From a bacterium (GTDB taxonomy: Bacteria; Latescibacterota; UBA2968; UBA8231), in NCBI GenBank assembly GCA_027593305.1, contig JAQCJA010000015.1, forward strand, positions 1 through 22,946: a stretch of 22,946 nt of DNA. Reading direction: 5' to 3'. Positions 7,021-14,700 of this stretch are shown here, piece by piece (position 1 is the first letter of the stretch; the number at the start of each line of letters is the position of its first letter). The notes below the pieces were generated by a model. It was not told the origin of the DNA. It searched no databases and saw only the letters and a program-made list of their open reading frames with translations. A program made the translations under genes and the position numbers.

Positions 7021-8709
7021 TTAGTGGCTGACGGCGCCGGTCGTTTGCCCGTCGCCTGGTACAGGTAACAATGTATCCTCTTCCTCGTAGGCGTAGGCTT
7101 CAAACGTCACAACTGGAGTTTCATGGAAGTTGTGCGGCGTCGGGGGAGATTCGATCATCCACTCCAGGCCCTTGGCACCCCATGGGTTCGGTCCGGCCTT
7201 GGCGCCGTTGATCAGCGAACTGACCAGGCAGATGAAGAGCACCAGGTAACCGATGCCGAGCACGGTCGCGCCTGCCGTGGACGCCACGTGGAGAATCTGA
7301 AACTCGTCAGGATAAACATGGTAGCGACGTGGCATACCAAGATATCCCAGGACGAACTGCGGGAAGAAAGTCAGATTGAAACCCATGAAGATGAGTACGG
7401 CGCTCGTCTTGGCCATCACCTCGGAGTACATCCGCCCCGTCATCTTGGGCCACCAGAAATGCAGACCGCAGAGGTATGCCATCACCATTCCCCCCACCAT
7501 CACGTAGTGGAAGTGAGCGACGACAAAGTAGGTGTCATGCAGGTGGATATCGGTGGCCATCGTCGACAGGAACAGTCCCGTCAGGCCGCCGATCAGGAAC
7601 AACCCCATGAAGCCCATTGCGTATAGCATGGGCGATTCCATCGACACTGAACCCCGGTACAGCGTGGCAGTCCAGTTGAAGATCTTCACGGCTGTGGGCA
7701 CAGCGATCAGGAACGTCAGGAAACTGAACACCATACCGGCATAGATCGACTGGCCGGTGGTGAACATGTGGTGCCCCCAGACAATGAAGCCGAGGACAGC
7801 GATCGCCAGACTGGAAAAGGCGACAAAACTGTAGCCGAAGATACGCTTGCGGGAAAAGCAGGCGATCACTTCGCTCATGACACCAAATCCTGGAACGATC
7901 ATGATGTACACGGCAGGATGCGAATAGAACCAGAACAGGTGCTGGAACAGGATCGGATCCCCACCAAGGGCTGGATCAAAAATGCCGATGTGAAAAACAC
8001 GCTCAAGGACGACCAGCAGCAGTGTAATGGCCACAACCGGCGTGCCGAGAATCATGATCAGGCTGGTTGCGTACTGGGCCCAGATGAACAGGGGCAGGCG
8101 GAACCAGGTCATACCCGGGGCGCGCATCTTGTGTACGGTCGTCATAAAATTGACGCCCGTGAGGATCCCTGAGAACCCGTTGATGAACACGCCGAAGAGC
8201 GCGACGGATACATAGCCGTTGGCATAGGTGGTGGAATAGGGCGTATAGAAAGTCCATCCCGTATCAATTCCACCGGCGATGATGGCAAAAGTCGCCAATC
8301 CACCGCCAACCATGTAGCAGTACCAACTCAGCAGATTCAGTTTGGGAAAAGCGACGTCTTTGGCGCCGATCATGATCGGTAGTACGAAATTGCCGATCAC
8401 AGCTGGTACGGAGGGGATGAGGAAGAAGAAAATCATCGCCACGCCGTGCATCGTGAACATCTTGTTGTACGTATCGGCTTCGAGAAGGTCCCCTCCCGGG
8501 GTCATCAACTCGATGCGGATCAGCGCCGCCCCGATACCACCGACGACGAAAAACACCGTCGTCATGATCAGGTAGAGCAGGCCAATCCTCTTGTGGTCCA
8601 GACTCAGCAGCCAGGACTTGATGCCGTACTCGTTGTTGAGATAGTTCACGTCAGGATCGGCGAGATGCCCGCTGGCGCTCGGGGCTTCTGTCGTGCTTGT
8701 CGTTGTCAT
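7021..8709 (-). CDS. coxA: Cytochrome c oxidase subunit I, A2-type
   Basis: A 562-residue heme-copper oxidase subunit I, the site of oxygen reduction and proton pumping. Metal ligands are all visible: His88 and His401 for heme a, His399 for heme a3, and His264, His313 and His314 for CuB, with Tyr268 in place to cross-link to the CuB histidine. The K-channel Thr339/Lys342 (AVPTAVKIFNW) and Ser279 are kept. The D-channel glutamate after HP is missing: helix VI reads FYSHPAVY (261-268), where Tyr262-Ser263 identify an A2-type oxidase. The start has a strong GGAGGAGG about 15 bases upstream and a second GAAGGA closer in. It sits 21 bases after coxB, in the order II-I-III-IV. Confidence 0.97.
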   Translation of the reverse strand: MTTTSTTEAPSASGHLADPDVNYLNNEYGIKSWLLSLDHKRIGLLYLIMTTVFFVVGGIGAALIRIELMTPGGDLLEADTYNKMFTMHGVAMIFFFLIPSVPAVIGNFVLPIMIGAKDVAFPKLNLLSWYCYMVGGGLATFAIIAGGIDTGWTFYTPYSTTYANGYVSVALFGVFINGFSGILTGVNFMTTVHKMRAPGMTWFRLPLFIWAQYATSLIMILGTPVVAITLLLVVLERVFHIGIFDPALGGDPILFQHLFWFYSHPAVYIMIVPGFGVMSEVIACFSRKRIFGYSFVAFSSLAIAVLGFIVWGHHMFTTGQSIYAGMVFSFLTFLIAVPTAVKIFNWTATLYRGSVSMESPMLYAMGFMGLFLIGGLTGLFLSTMATDIHLHDTYFVVAHFHYVMVGGMVMAYLCGLHFWWPKMTGRMYSEVMAKTSAVLIFMGFNLTFFPQFVLGYLGMPRRYHVYPDEFQILHVASTAGATVLGIGYLVLFICLVSSLINGAKAGPNPWGAKGLEWMIESPPTPHNFHETPVVTFEAYAYEEEDTLLPVPGDGQTTGAVSH

Positions 8710-8730
8710 GTCCTTCTTCGACCTCCTCCC

Positions 8731-9666
8731 TTACTCACTCTCACTGAGTGACTTTATGTAGGTGAGGAGCTGCATGAGGGTTTCCTCGCTGATCTGCCCC
8801 TGGAACGTCGGCATGATCGGCTGATACCCGTTCACTATCTTGGTACCGGGGGAGAGTATGGACTCGCGCACATAGGACTCATCAACGGTGACGATCTCGC
8901 CCGTTGCCAATTGCACGGGACCACCAAAGATGCCGACAAGAGAGGGGCCCCGGCCGCCGGATTCGGCCTTGTGACAAGTGGCACAACCAAGCTGCACAAA
9001 CTGCCGGGCGCCGGCATCGACCATCGATTCGCCACTGACACCGCCGCCGAGCCATTGCTGATACGCGTCAACCTCCATGACGATCACACGCCCCGTCATC
9101 GTCGAATGCTGCGTACCGCAGTATTCGGCACAGAAAAGGTGATATTCGCCGGTCTGATTGGCCTCAAACCACATGGTCGTGTAGCGGCCGGGGACGACAT
9201 CACGCTTGGTTCTGAAGGCGGGCACCGAGAAGGCATGGATGACATCCTCAGATGTCATCGTCAATTTCACGGGCTGGTTGACTGGAATGTGCAGCTCGTT
9301 GATCTCACGCACACCCTCTGGATGCTGGATCTTCCACATCCACTGCTTGCCAACAACAAAGATCTCGATGGCATCGGCTGGGGGCCGGTACATGCGGAAG
9401 TAGACTTCAGCGCCCAGGGTAAAGACACCGATGGCAATGAACAGCGGAATGATACTCCACGCCAGTTCCAGTGCCGTCGAACCGTGGATCGGTTTGGGTC
9501 GTTCATCGTCTGAGCGTCGCCGGTACTTCACGGAGAAGATAATGAGGACGGTAAAGACCCCCACCGTAAAAAGAACGCTGAGCGCTATCAGCAGGAAGTA
9601 GATAGAGTCCACCTGCCAGGCGAAGGTAGACGCCAGATCGGGATGTAGCTGGAAGTCCTTCGACAT
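8731..9666 (-). CDS. coxB: Cytochrome c oxidase subunit II fused to cytochrome c (caa3)
   Basis: A 311-residue subunit II with two N-terminal membrane helices (about 18-45 and 66-90), a cupredoxin domain and a C-terminal cytochrome c domain. The binuclear CuA ligands are visible: His144, Cys179, Cys183, His187 and Met190 (HLFCAEYCGTQHSTM). The heme c site is CATCH at 228-232, with Met285 in YQPIMPTF as the probable sixth ligand. The fusion defines a caa3 enzyme, which takes electrons through its own heme c rather than only from a soluble cytochrome. In this operon the donor is expected to be alternative complex III, whose genes lie upstream. No cleaved signal peptide is obvious at the N-terminus. 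Confidence 0.97.
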   Translation of the reverse strand: MSKDFQLHPDLASTFAWQVDSIYFLLIALSVLFTVGVFTVLIIFSVKYRRRSDDERPKPIHGSTALELAWSIIPLFIAIGVFTLGAEVYFRMYRPPADAIEIFVVGKQWMWKIQHPEGVREINELHIPVNQPVKLTMTSEDVIHAFSVPAFRTKRDVVPGRYTTMWFEANQTGEYHLFCAEYCGTQHSTMTGRVIVMEVDAYQQWLGGGVSGESMVDAGARQFVQLGCATCHKAESGGRGPSLVGIFGGPVQLATGEIVTVDESYVRESILSPGTKIVNGYQPIMPTFQGQISEETLMQLLTYIKSLSESE

Positions 9667-9677
9667 CGCTTCTCGGA

Positions 9678-10550
9678 TCAGTTCCGGTGCGGGATGGAGG
9701 TGGAAGGGGCGGAAGCAAGAGACGGGCGCGGGCGCCCATCTGCATCCGTCCCCGAGACTTTGAGGCGGCGGTCACGGCGGATGGTGCCAACTATAAGCAT
9801 CACCAGGACCGCGACAGTGGCGCCGCCTGCAAGGCGGAGCGAGTTGTATATCGCAAAGCCGTACTTGCCCGTCGCCGGGTCATACTGGTAACAGAGCAGC
9901 AGAATCTGATCGACTGGCGACCCGATGCGGTTTTCGGAGGCCTCAATCAGGCCGAGGCGAAGATCCTTGGGGAAGTACTCGATCCCGTAGAAGTAGCGGG
10001 CGAGTCGTCCCGTGGGAGTCAACACCATGATGCCACTGGCATGTATGAAGAGATCCGTCTCTTCATCGTATTGATAGTGAAAGCCGACGGCCTCCGCGAG
10101 GCGCTCGATCTGGTCTGCATCACCGGTGAGGAAGTGCCAGCCATCGGCAGCACCCTCGCGCTTGTACCGTCCGACGTACTCGTCTCTCTTTGCCTTTGCC
10201 AGAGTCGGTGTTTCACCGGGATCAATGCTCACCGTGATCACATCGAAATCACTGCCGACGTCAAGCGACACGACCCGCAAACTCCGTAACAGACCATTGA
10301 GCACCTGCGTACACAACATGGGGCACTCGTAGTACACCAGGGAGAGGACAACGGGCCGATCCTGATGCATCAGATCTGCCAACTGCACAACCGTACCGTT
10401 CTCATCACGAAACGTAAGGTCCAGCGGTACCTGCTCATCGAGGCGCTGTTCAATACCAATCTCGTTACCAATCGCGGGGTCGAGAGGCTGCGCCGAAACA
10501 GAGGCGGCGAGAGCCAGAAGAGCGGCAGCTATGGAAGGGCGCACGAGCAT
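9678..10550 (-). CDS. SCO1/SenC-family copper chaperone
   Basis: A 290-residue SCO-type thioredoxin-fold protein that helps load CuA of oxidase subunit II. It has an N-terminal signal peptide (residues 1-20, ending SVSA), the copper-binding CPMLC motif with Cys76 and Cys80, and the conserved distal His170 in DLFIHASGIMVL. Unlike the shortest SCO proteins it has a C-terminal membrane helix around 227-246 (AGGATVAVLVMLIVG) followed by a basic tail, so it is probably anchored with its domain in the periplasm. It lies directly before coxB, matching its role, and starts three bases after the stop of the 142-residue protein. Confidence 0.93.
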   Translation of the reverse strand: MLVRPSIAAALLALAASVSAQPLDPAIGNEIGIEQRLDEQVPLDLTFRDENGTVVQLADLMHQDRPVVLSLVYYECPMLCTQVLNGLLRSLRVVSLDVGSDFDVITVSIDPGETPTLAKAKRDEYVGRYKREGAADGWHFLTGDADQIERLAEAVGFHYQYDEETDLFIHASGIMVLTPTGRLARYFYGIEYFPKDLRLGLIEASENRIGSPVDQILLLCYQYDPATGKYGFAIYNSLRLAGGATVAVLVMLIVGTIRRDRRLKVSGTDADGRPRPSLASAPSTSIPHRN

Positions 10551-10553
10551 GAC

Positions 10554-10982
10554 TTATCGATCGCCGCCGACAACCGCGTCCGTCGGCTTTGGCAAGCCTG
10601 AAGCTGCAAGGATTTCGATGGCACGCGTTATGGGAATGCGCGCCACCTTGCCCTCCTGATCGATCCAATCGTAGGTCATCAACAGATTGTCCTCATAGAG
10701 GCGCAGTTCTGCCTTCTGCCGGGGCGGATCCGGCTGCAGCCGCGGGCCCGTCGTTGCGGTGCGGCTCGCACTCAGAGGATGGGGCGCCTGAGTTGTGTCG
10801 TAGAGAGGCTGCGCAAACATCAGGGTACGGAACATGAGGAGCATACCGAGAAAGCCGACGAGCATGATGACTGCCAGAGCGATGCCGACTCGGACAAGTG
10901 GCTTGGCATCAGCGTCGGAGACCTCGTGGCCTGCAGCGCGGGACGCTCCACTCACCTCTGCGGGATTGCCGTGATCACTCAA
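10554..10982 (-). CDS. Single-helix membrane protein between actF and SCO gene, unknown
   Basis: A 142-residue protein that I do not assign to a named family. The start is a TTG at 10982 that overlaps the actF stop as TTGA, with GAGGAGG a few bases upstream; the longer open frame upstream is only a shadow of actF. Residues about 29-50 (GIALAVIMLVGFLGMLLMF) form one membrane helix. A Pro/Thr-rich linker follows, then a small presumably periplasmic segment with ELRLYEDNLLMTYDWIDQ and KVARIPITRAIEILAASGLP. I recall similar W-(I/V)-D ... RIPI.RA(I/M) ... GLP endings in short hypothetical proteins near cox or complex III genes. No metal-binding Cys pairs are present. It could be an accessory subunit or assembly factor of the complex III-oxidase pair. 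Confidence 0.8.
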   Translation of the reverse strand: MSDHGNPAEVSGASRAAGHEVSDADAKPLVRVGIALAVIMLVGFLGMLLMFRTLMFAQPLYDTTQAPHPLSASRTATTGPRLQPDPPRQKAELRLYEDNLLMTYDWIDQEGKVARIPITRAIEILAASGLPKPTDAVVGGDR

Positions 10983-12190
10983 TGGTGCGCCTCCTCGGCG
11001 AGAGCGGCGTAATCGAACCGCGGATCGTTGAGGGCTACAAGCGACCGCTTCTTCAGCTGCCCGAAATACACGAACAACCAGGCGCCGCCCATGAAGAGGG
11101 GAACCGCCAGATCCAACCAATGGGGCATCGCCGAAGCATGTTCCACGCCAGATCCGTGCTGGAAAGCGGGAGCTGTAATCCAGTACAGATCGACGATACG
11201 CATCAACAACAAGCCGCAGGCGACACTCACCAGAATCTTCAGGCGTCCTTTGATGCGACTGGAAATCAGCAGCAGGAAAGGCACGAAGAAGTGGAAGCCA
11301 ATCAGTGCATACCCCAGATACAGCCAGCCTCCATGCAACCTGGTGTAGTACCAGGTGATCTCCTCCGGAAGGTTGGCGGACCAGATGATCAGCAACTGCG
11401 AGAAGGAGGTATAGGCCCACAGCATCGTGAAGCCAAGCATGAATGTGCCAAGATCCCGCAGGCGCTCGTTCGTCAGCAGCGACGCCAGCGGCTCATGGCG
11501 CGACAACGAGACAGCGACAATGGCCGTAAGCGACCACGTTGCCAGGGCTCCACCAATCAGGTAGATGGCACTGAAAATCGTGGAGAACCAATGGGGCTCA
11601 AGAGACATGAGCCAATCCACACTGGCGAATGTGCCCGTGAGAACCAGAACGATAAGGCCAGGCCCGGAAAAGGTCTGCGTACGCTGCGTCGGCCACGTCT
11701 CGACGGCGGCGTCCTGCGCGCGTGACCAACGGACGAGAAAAAAGGACAGTCCTCCCCAGATTGCGAAGTAGAGGAAGTACCGGATGATGAAGAAGGTCTC
11801 ATTCAGATAGGCGACCTTCTTCGCCAGGATTTCATCAATCGCGTCGGCGTGAGTCCAGTGGTAGAGTTCGTGCATGCCAGCAAGGACAGGCAGACCGAGG
11901 ACCAGCATTACGGGCCATGTCTGCGTTCCTGCCTCAAGCAAACGTCGGATCGCGAATCCCCACCTGCCACCAGCCAGATGGTGGATCATCAGAATCATCC
12001 TGGATACGATGGTCAGGCTGATCCAGAACGTAAAACCAAGCAGGTAGGATTTGAAGAATTGATCATGCTGGCTCACGTAACCAAACCCGGTCAGAGCGGC
12101 GCCGATGATTCCGGCGGTAAGGGCCCGCCGACGGTAGCCGTCGATACGTGGTGCCAGGGCTTCACTCTGACGGATAAGCTCCTCGTTCAT
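10979..12190 (-). CDS. actF: Alternative complex III subunit ActF (NrfD-like)
   Basis: A 403-residue polytopic membrane protein with about ten hydrophobic segments, matching the second quinol:cytochrome c oxidoreductase membrane subunit of alternative complex III. Typical stretches are TIVSRMILMIHHLAGGRWGF, FASVDWLMSLEPHWFSTIFSAIYLIGG, MLGFTMLWAYTSFSQLLIIWSANLPEEITWY and the GFHFFVPFLLL helix. It is related to ActC and the NrfD/PsrC family and lies beside it in the membrane in characterised complexes. Its ATG overlaps the actE stop as ATGA, and its own stop overlaps the TTG of the next gene, so translation is probably coupled on both sides. Confidence 0.93.
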   Translation of the reverse strand: MNEELIRQSEALAPRIDGYRRRALTAGIIGAALTGFGYVSQHDQFFKSYLLGFTFWISLTIVSRMILMIHHLAGGRWGFAIRRLLEAGTQTWPVMLVLGLPVLAGMHELYHWTHADAIDEILAKKVAYLNETFFIIRYFLYFAIWGGLSFFLVRWSRAQDAAVETWPTQRTQTFSGPGLIVLVLTGTFASVDWLMSLEPHWFSTIFSAIYLIGGALATWSLTAIVAVSLSRHEPLASLLTNERLRDLGTFMLGFTMLWAYTSFSQLLIIWSANLPEEITWYYTRLHGGWLYLGYALIGFHFFVPFLLLISSRIKGRLKILVSVACGLLLMRIVDLYWITAPAFQHGSGVEHASAMPHWLDLAVPLFMGGAWLFVYFGQLKKRSLVALNDPRFDYAALAEEAHH

Positions 12191-12774
12191 GGAAGCTGTC
12201 CCTGGTCCTGTGCTGGAAGTTTGTCAAAGTCGGCTCGCTGGCTGAACTGGAGCGCACGAACGTACGCCGCAATGGCCCAGCGATCCTCCACCGGAACTCT
12301 TGATGCGTAACTGTACATGGCTCCAAAGCCGTTGGTCATGACCTCGAAGTAGTGGCCGATCGCAGCCTCCCGCAGGCGGGCTTCATGAAACGAAGGTGGC
12401 TGCTTGAGGCCACGCTGGACGATCATGCCGTTGCCCTCGCCAGTGCGGCCGTGGCAGGGCGAGCAGTAGATGTCAAACCGTTCGTGACCACGCTCGAGCA
12501 GATCCTTGCCAAAAGGGATCGACGGTGGCAGGACAGTTGCCAACTCGCCGTTGACCTTACCGGTGAACAGGTGGGCGTCGAGGCGCAACTGACCACGGGC
12601 GATGGTGCCCTCAATCGGACCTCGGGACGTCAATCCGTTGTCGAAGAAGGTCGTTGCCTCGTGCGCTTCATACTTCGGCTGATCGTACATGCGCTGGCGC
12701 AGATCACAACCACTGACCAGAAGGGCGCCACACAGCACCATCAATTGAATAACGTGCATCAATGCCCGATTCAC
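12187..12774 (-). CDS. actE: Alternative complex III subunit ActE, lipoprotein cytochrome c
   Basis: A 195-residue monoheme cytochrome c. The GTG start at 12774 overlaps the actD stop as GTGA, with GAGGTGG just upstream; the longer open frame upstream is a shadow of actD. The N-terminus is a lipoprotein signal ending LLVSGC, with Cys23 as the lipidated residue. The heme site is CSPCH at 104-108, and Met153 in GFGAMYSYA is the probable sixth ligand. ActE-type subunits in alternative complex III sit at the periplasmic face and carry electrons toward the oxidase or a soluble cytochrome. The stop overlaps the actF start. Confidence 0.93.
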   Translation of the reverse strand: MNRALMHVIQLMVLCGALLVSGCDLRQRMYDQPKYEAHEATTFFDNGLTSRGPIEGTIARGQLRLDAHLFTGKVNGELATVLPPSIPFGKDLLERGHERFDIYCSPCHGRTGEGNGMIVQRGLKQPPSFHEARLREAAIGHYFEVMTNGFGAMYSYASRVPVEDRWAIAAYVRALQFSQRADFDKLPAQDQGQLP

Positions 12775-13310
12775 GCTTCCACCTCTGTCACATCGAGGCA
12801 ACCAAGGCCCTCGAGGAAGGATCGCGTTGAGGCCGCGTCGTAGTTGGGATCTTCTGCCTCGATGCACAGAAAGAACCGGTCCTGGCTGGCACGTGCGAAG
12901 GCTGGAACATTGAACACAGGATGGTAGGGCTGAGGCAGGCCGTTCAGCAGGAACAGGCCAATCAGCGTGCCGAGAGCAGCAAACAGGATCGTCAACTCGA
13001 AGGCCACCGGGATGAACATGGGACCACTGTGCATTGGCCGGCCGGCGATGTTGATCGGATACTCGATCACGTGAACCCAGTACTGCAGGCCGTAGCCACA
13101 GATCGCTCCAATCACCCCACAGACAAACGTGGCGATGGGCAGATTCGTGTGCGTGAAACCGATCGCCGCTCCCAGGCCATGGATCGGCAAAGGAGAGTAG
13201 GCGTCGATCTTTCGATATCCCTCGGCGTACGTTCGTTGCGCAGCCTCGAGCAACTGCTCGGGCCTCTCGAACTCGGCCATCAGGCCGTGTGTGTCTCGCG
13301 TCTGGCTCAT
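12771..13310 (-). CDS. actD: Alternative complex III subunit ActD (DUF3341)
   Basis: A 179-residue DUF3341 protein. A soluble N-terminal part (GLMAEFERPEQLLEAAQRTYAEGYRKIDAYSPLPIHGL) is followed by two membrane helices, around 59-80 and 103-124, and a short soluble C-terminal domain (RFFLCIEAEDPNYD). This layout is that of ActD, a non-redox subunit packing against ActC. It starts three bases after the actC stop and overlaps actE by four bases. Confidence 0.93.
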   Translation of the reverse strand: MSQTRDTHGLMAEFERPEQLLEAAQRTYAEGYRKIDAYSPLPIHGLGAAIGFTHTNLPIATFVCGVIGAICGYGLQYWVHVIEYPINIAGRPMHSGPMFIPVAFELTILFAALGTLIGLFLLNGLPQPYHPVFNVPAFARASQDRFFLCIEAEDPNYDAASTRSFLEGLGCLDVTEVEA

Positions 13311-13313
13311 CGA

Positions 13314-14693
13314 TCAGTGCTTTTTGTTGCCAACAGGCAGCAGCGTGCGAATCTCGTGAATGGCAATCAGGGGCCAGCCTCGGACAAACATGAAGAACAG
13401 GAAGAGGAAGAGGCCGATGGTGCCTATGTATAACATCCAGTCCCACATCGTACCCGAATACATGTCCCAGGAGGATGGCATGTAGTCACGATGAAGACTG
13501 CCAACGACGATAATGAAGCGCTCGAGCCACATGCCGACATTTATGAACATGCAGATACCGAAGAGCGTGTAGATGTTGTTGCGAATCCGCTTGAACCAGA
13601 GCAACTGTGGCACAAAGATGTTGCACGTCAGCAATGCCCAGTAGGAATCGCCGTAAGGGCCAAACATTCGATTCTGGAGCATGAAGTTCTCGTAGACGCT
13701 GGCGCTGTACCAACCGATGAACTGCTCCATGAAGTAACCGTAGCCGACAATGAGACCGGCTACGAGCATGACCTTGCCCATGTTGTCGAGATGGCGAGGC
13801 GTAATGAAATCGTGCAGCCCGTAGAGCCCGCGCAGCGGAATCATCAGGGTAAGAACCATGGCGAATCCAGCGTAGATGGCACCGGCCACGAAGTAGGGCG
13901 GAAAGATCGTGGTGTGCCAGCCTGGAATGATCGACACGGCAAAATCGAAGGACACGACGGAGTGCACCGAGAGCACCAGTGGCGTCGACAGGCCTGCCAG
14001 CATGAGGGACGCCATCTCATAGCGTTCCCAGTGAATCGCTGAGCCGCGCCAGCCCATGGACAGCATGCCGAAGATGCGTTGCGTAACCACGTTCCTGGCG
14101 CGGTCGCGGAACGTGGCAAAGTCGGGGACCAGACCAAGGAGCCAGAACAGCAGAGATACCGTCAGATATGTGGAAACAGCGAAGACGTCCCAGATCAACG
14201 GACTGCGAAATTGCGGCCAGATGCCCATGGAGTTCGGATAGGGGAACAGCCAGTAGGCGGCCAGCCATGGTCTTCCGGTATGCAGAATCGGGAACATGCC
14301 GGCGCACATGACGGCAAAGATCGTCATGCCTTCAGCGGAGCGGTTGATCGAGGTGCGCCACTTCTGCCGGAACAGCAGCAACACAGCTGAGATCAAGGTC
14401 CCCGCGTGCCCAATACCAATCCACCAGACGAAATTGATGATGGCAAAACCCCAGCCCACCGGGACATTCAGTCCCCAGACGCCGGTGCCGGTATACAAGA
14501 GCCAGACGATCGCGACCTGGAGCATGCCCATCAGTGCCAGACCGACAGCAACCACGGCGAACCACTGCCACGGAGTGTGCGGCGTCAGGACGATGGAGCT
14601 TATCTTCTCCGTGATCGACGTATAGGACGTCTGACCCGGGCCCAGAACGGGGGCGGGCGCCGTGTAGGGTTGGCGCTTAGGTGCCTCGGACAT
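13314..14693 (-). CDS. actC: Alternative complex III subunit ActC (NrfD/PsrC family)
   Basis: A 459-residue integral membrane protein with about ten helices. It belongs to the NrfD/PsrC family used for quinol oxidation in alternative complex III. Family-typical segments include GWGFAIINFVWWIGIGHAGTLISAVLLLF, TIFAVMCAGMFPILHTGRPW, GWRGSAIHWERYEMASLMLAGLSTPLVLSVHSVVSFDF and MFINVGMWLERFIIVV. In known structures the quinol site is formed here, near the [3Fe-4S] cluster of ActB. The gene begins seven bases after actB and ends three bases before actD, so it is inside the same operon. Confidence 0.95.
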   Translation of the reverse strand: MSEAPKRQPYTAPAPVLGPGQTSYTSITEKISSIVLTPHTPWQWFAVVAVGLALMGMLQVAIVWLLYTGTGVWGLNVPVGWGFAIINFVWWIGIGHAGTLISAVLLLFRQKWRTSINRSAEGMTIFAVMCAGMFPILHTGRPWLAAYWLFPYPNSMGIWPQFRSPLIWDVFAVSTYLTVSLLFWLLGLVPDFATFRDRARNVVTQRIFGMLSMGWRGSAIHWERYEMASLMLAGLSTPLVLSVHSVVSFDFAVSIIPGWHTTIFPPYFVAGAIYAGFAMVLTLMIPLRGLYGLHDFITPRHLDNMGKVMLVAGLIVGYGYFMEQFIGWYSASVYENFMLQNRMFGPYGDSYWALLTCNIFVPQLLWFKRIRNNIYTLFGICMFINVGMWLERFIIVVGSLHRDYMPSSWDMYSGTMWDWMLYIGTIGLFLFLFFMFVRGWPLIAIHEIRTLLPVGNKKH

Positions 14694-14700
14694 GACCGTG

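Noticed and set aside
6270..7031. Plus-strand open frame of about 250 codons opposite coxC
   Set aside because: It is the reverse strand of an unmistakable oxidase subunit III and shows no family features.
10983..11420. Open frame extending the 142-residue protein upstream
   Set aside because: It lies over actF in another frame and is rich in Arg/Ser shadow sequence. The TTG at 10982 has a good ribosome binding site.
12775..13446. Long open frame continuing upstream of actE
   Set aside because: It is the alternate frame of actD and the end of actC, with no family resemblance. actE starts at GTG 12774 in a GTGA overlap with a lipoprotein signal.
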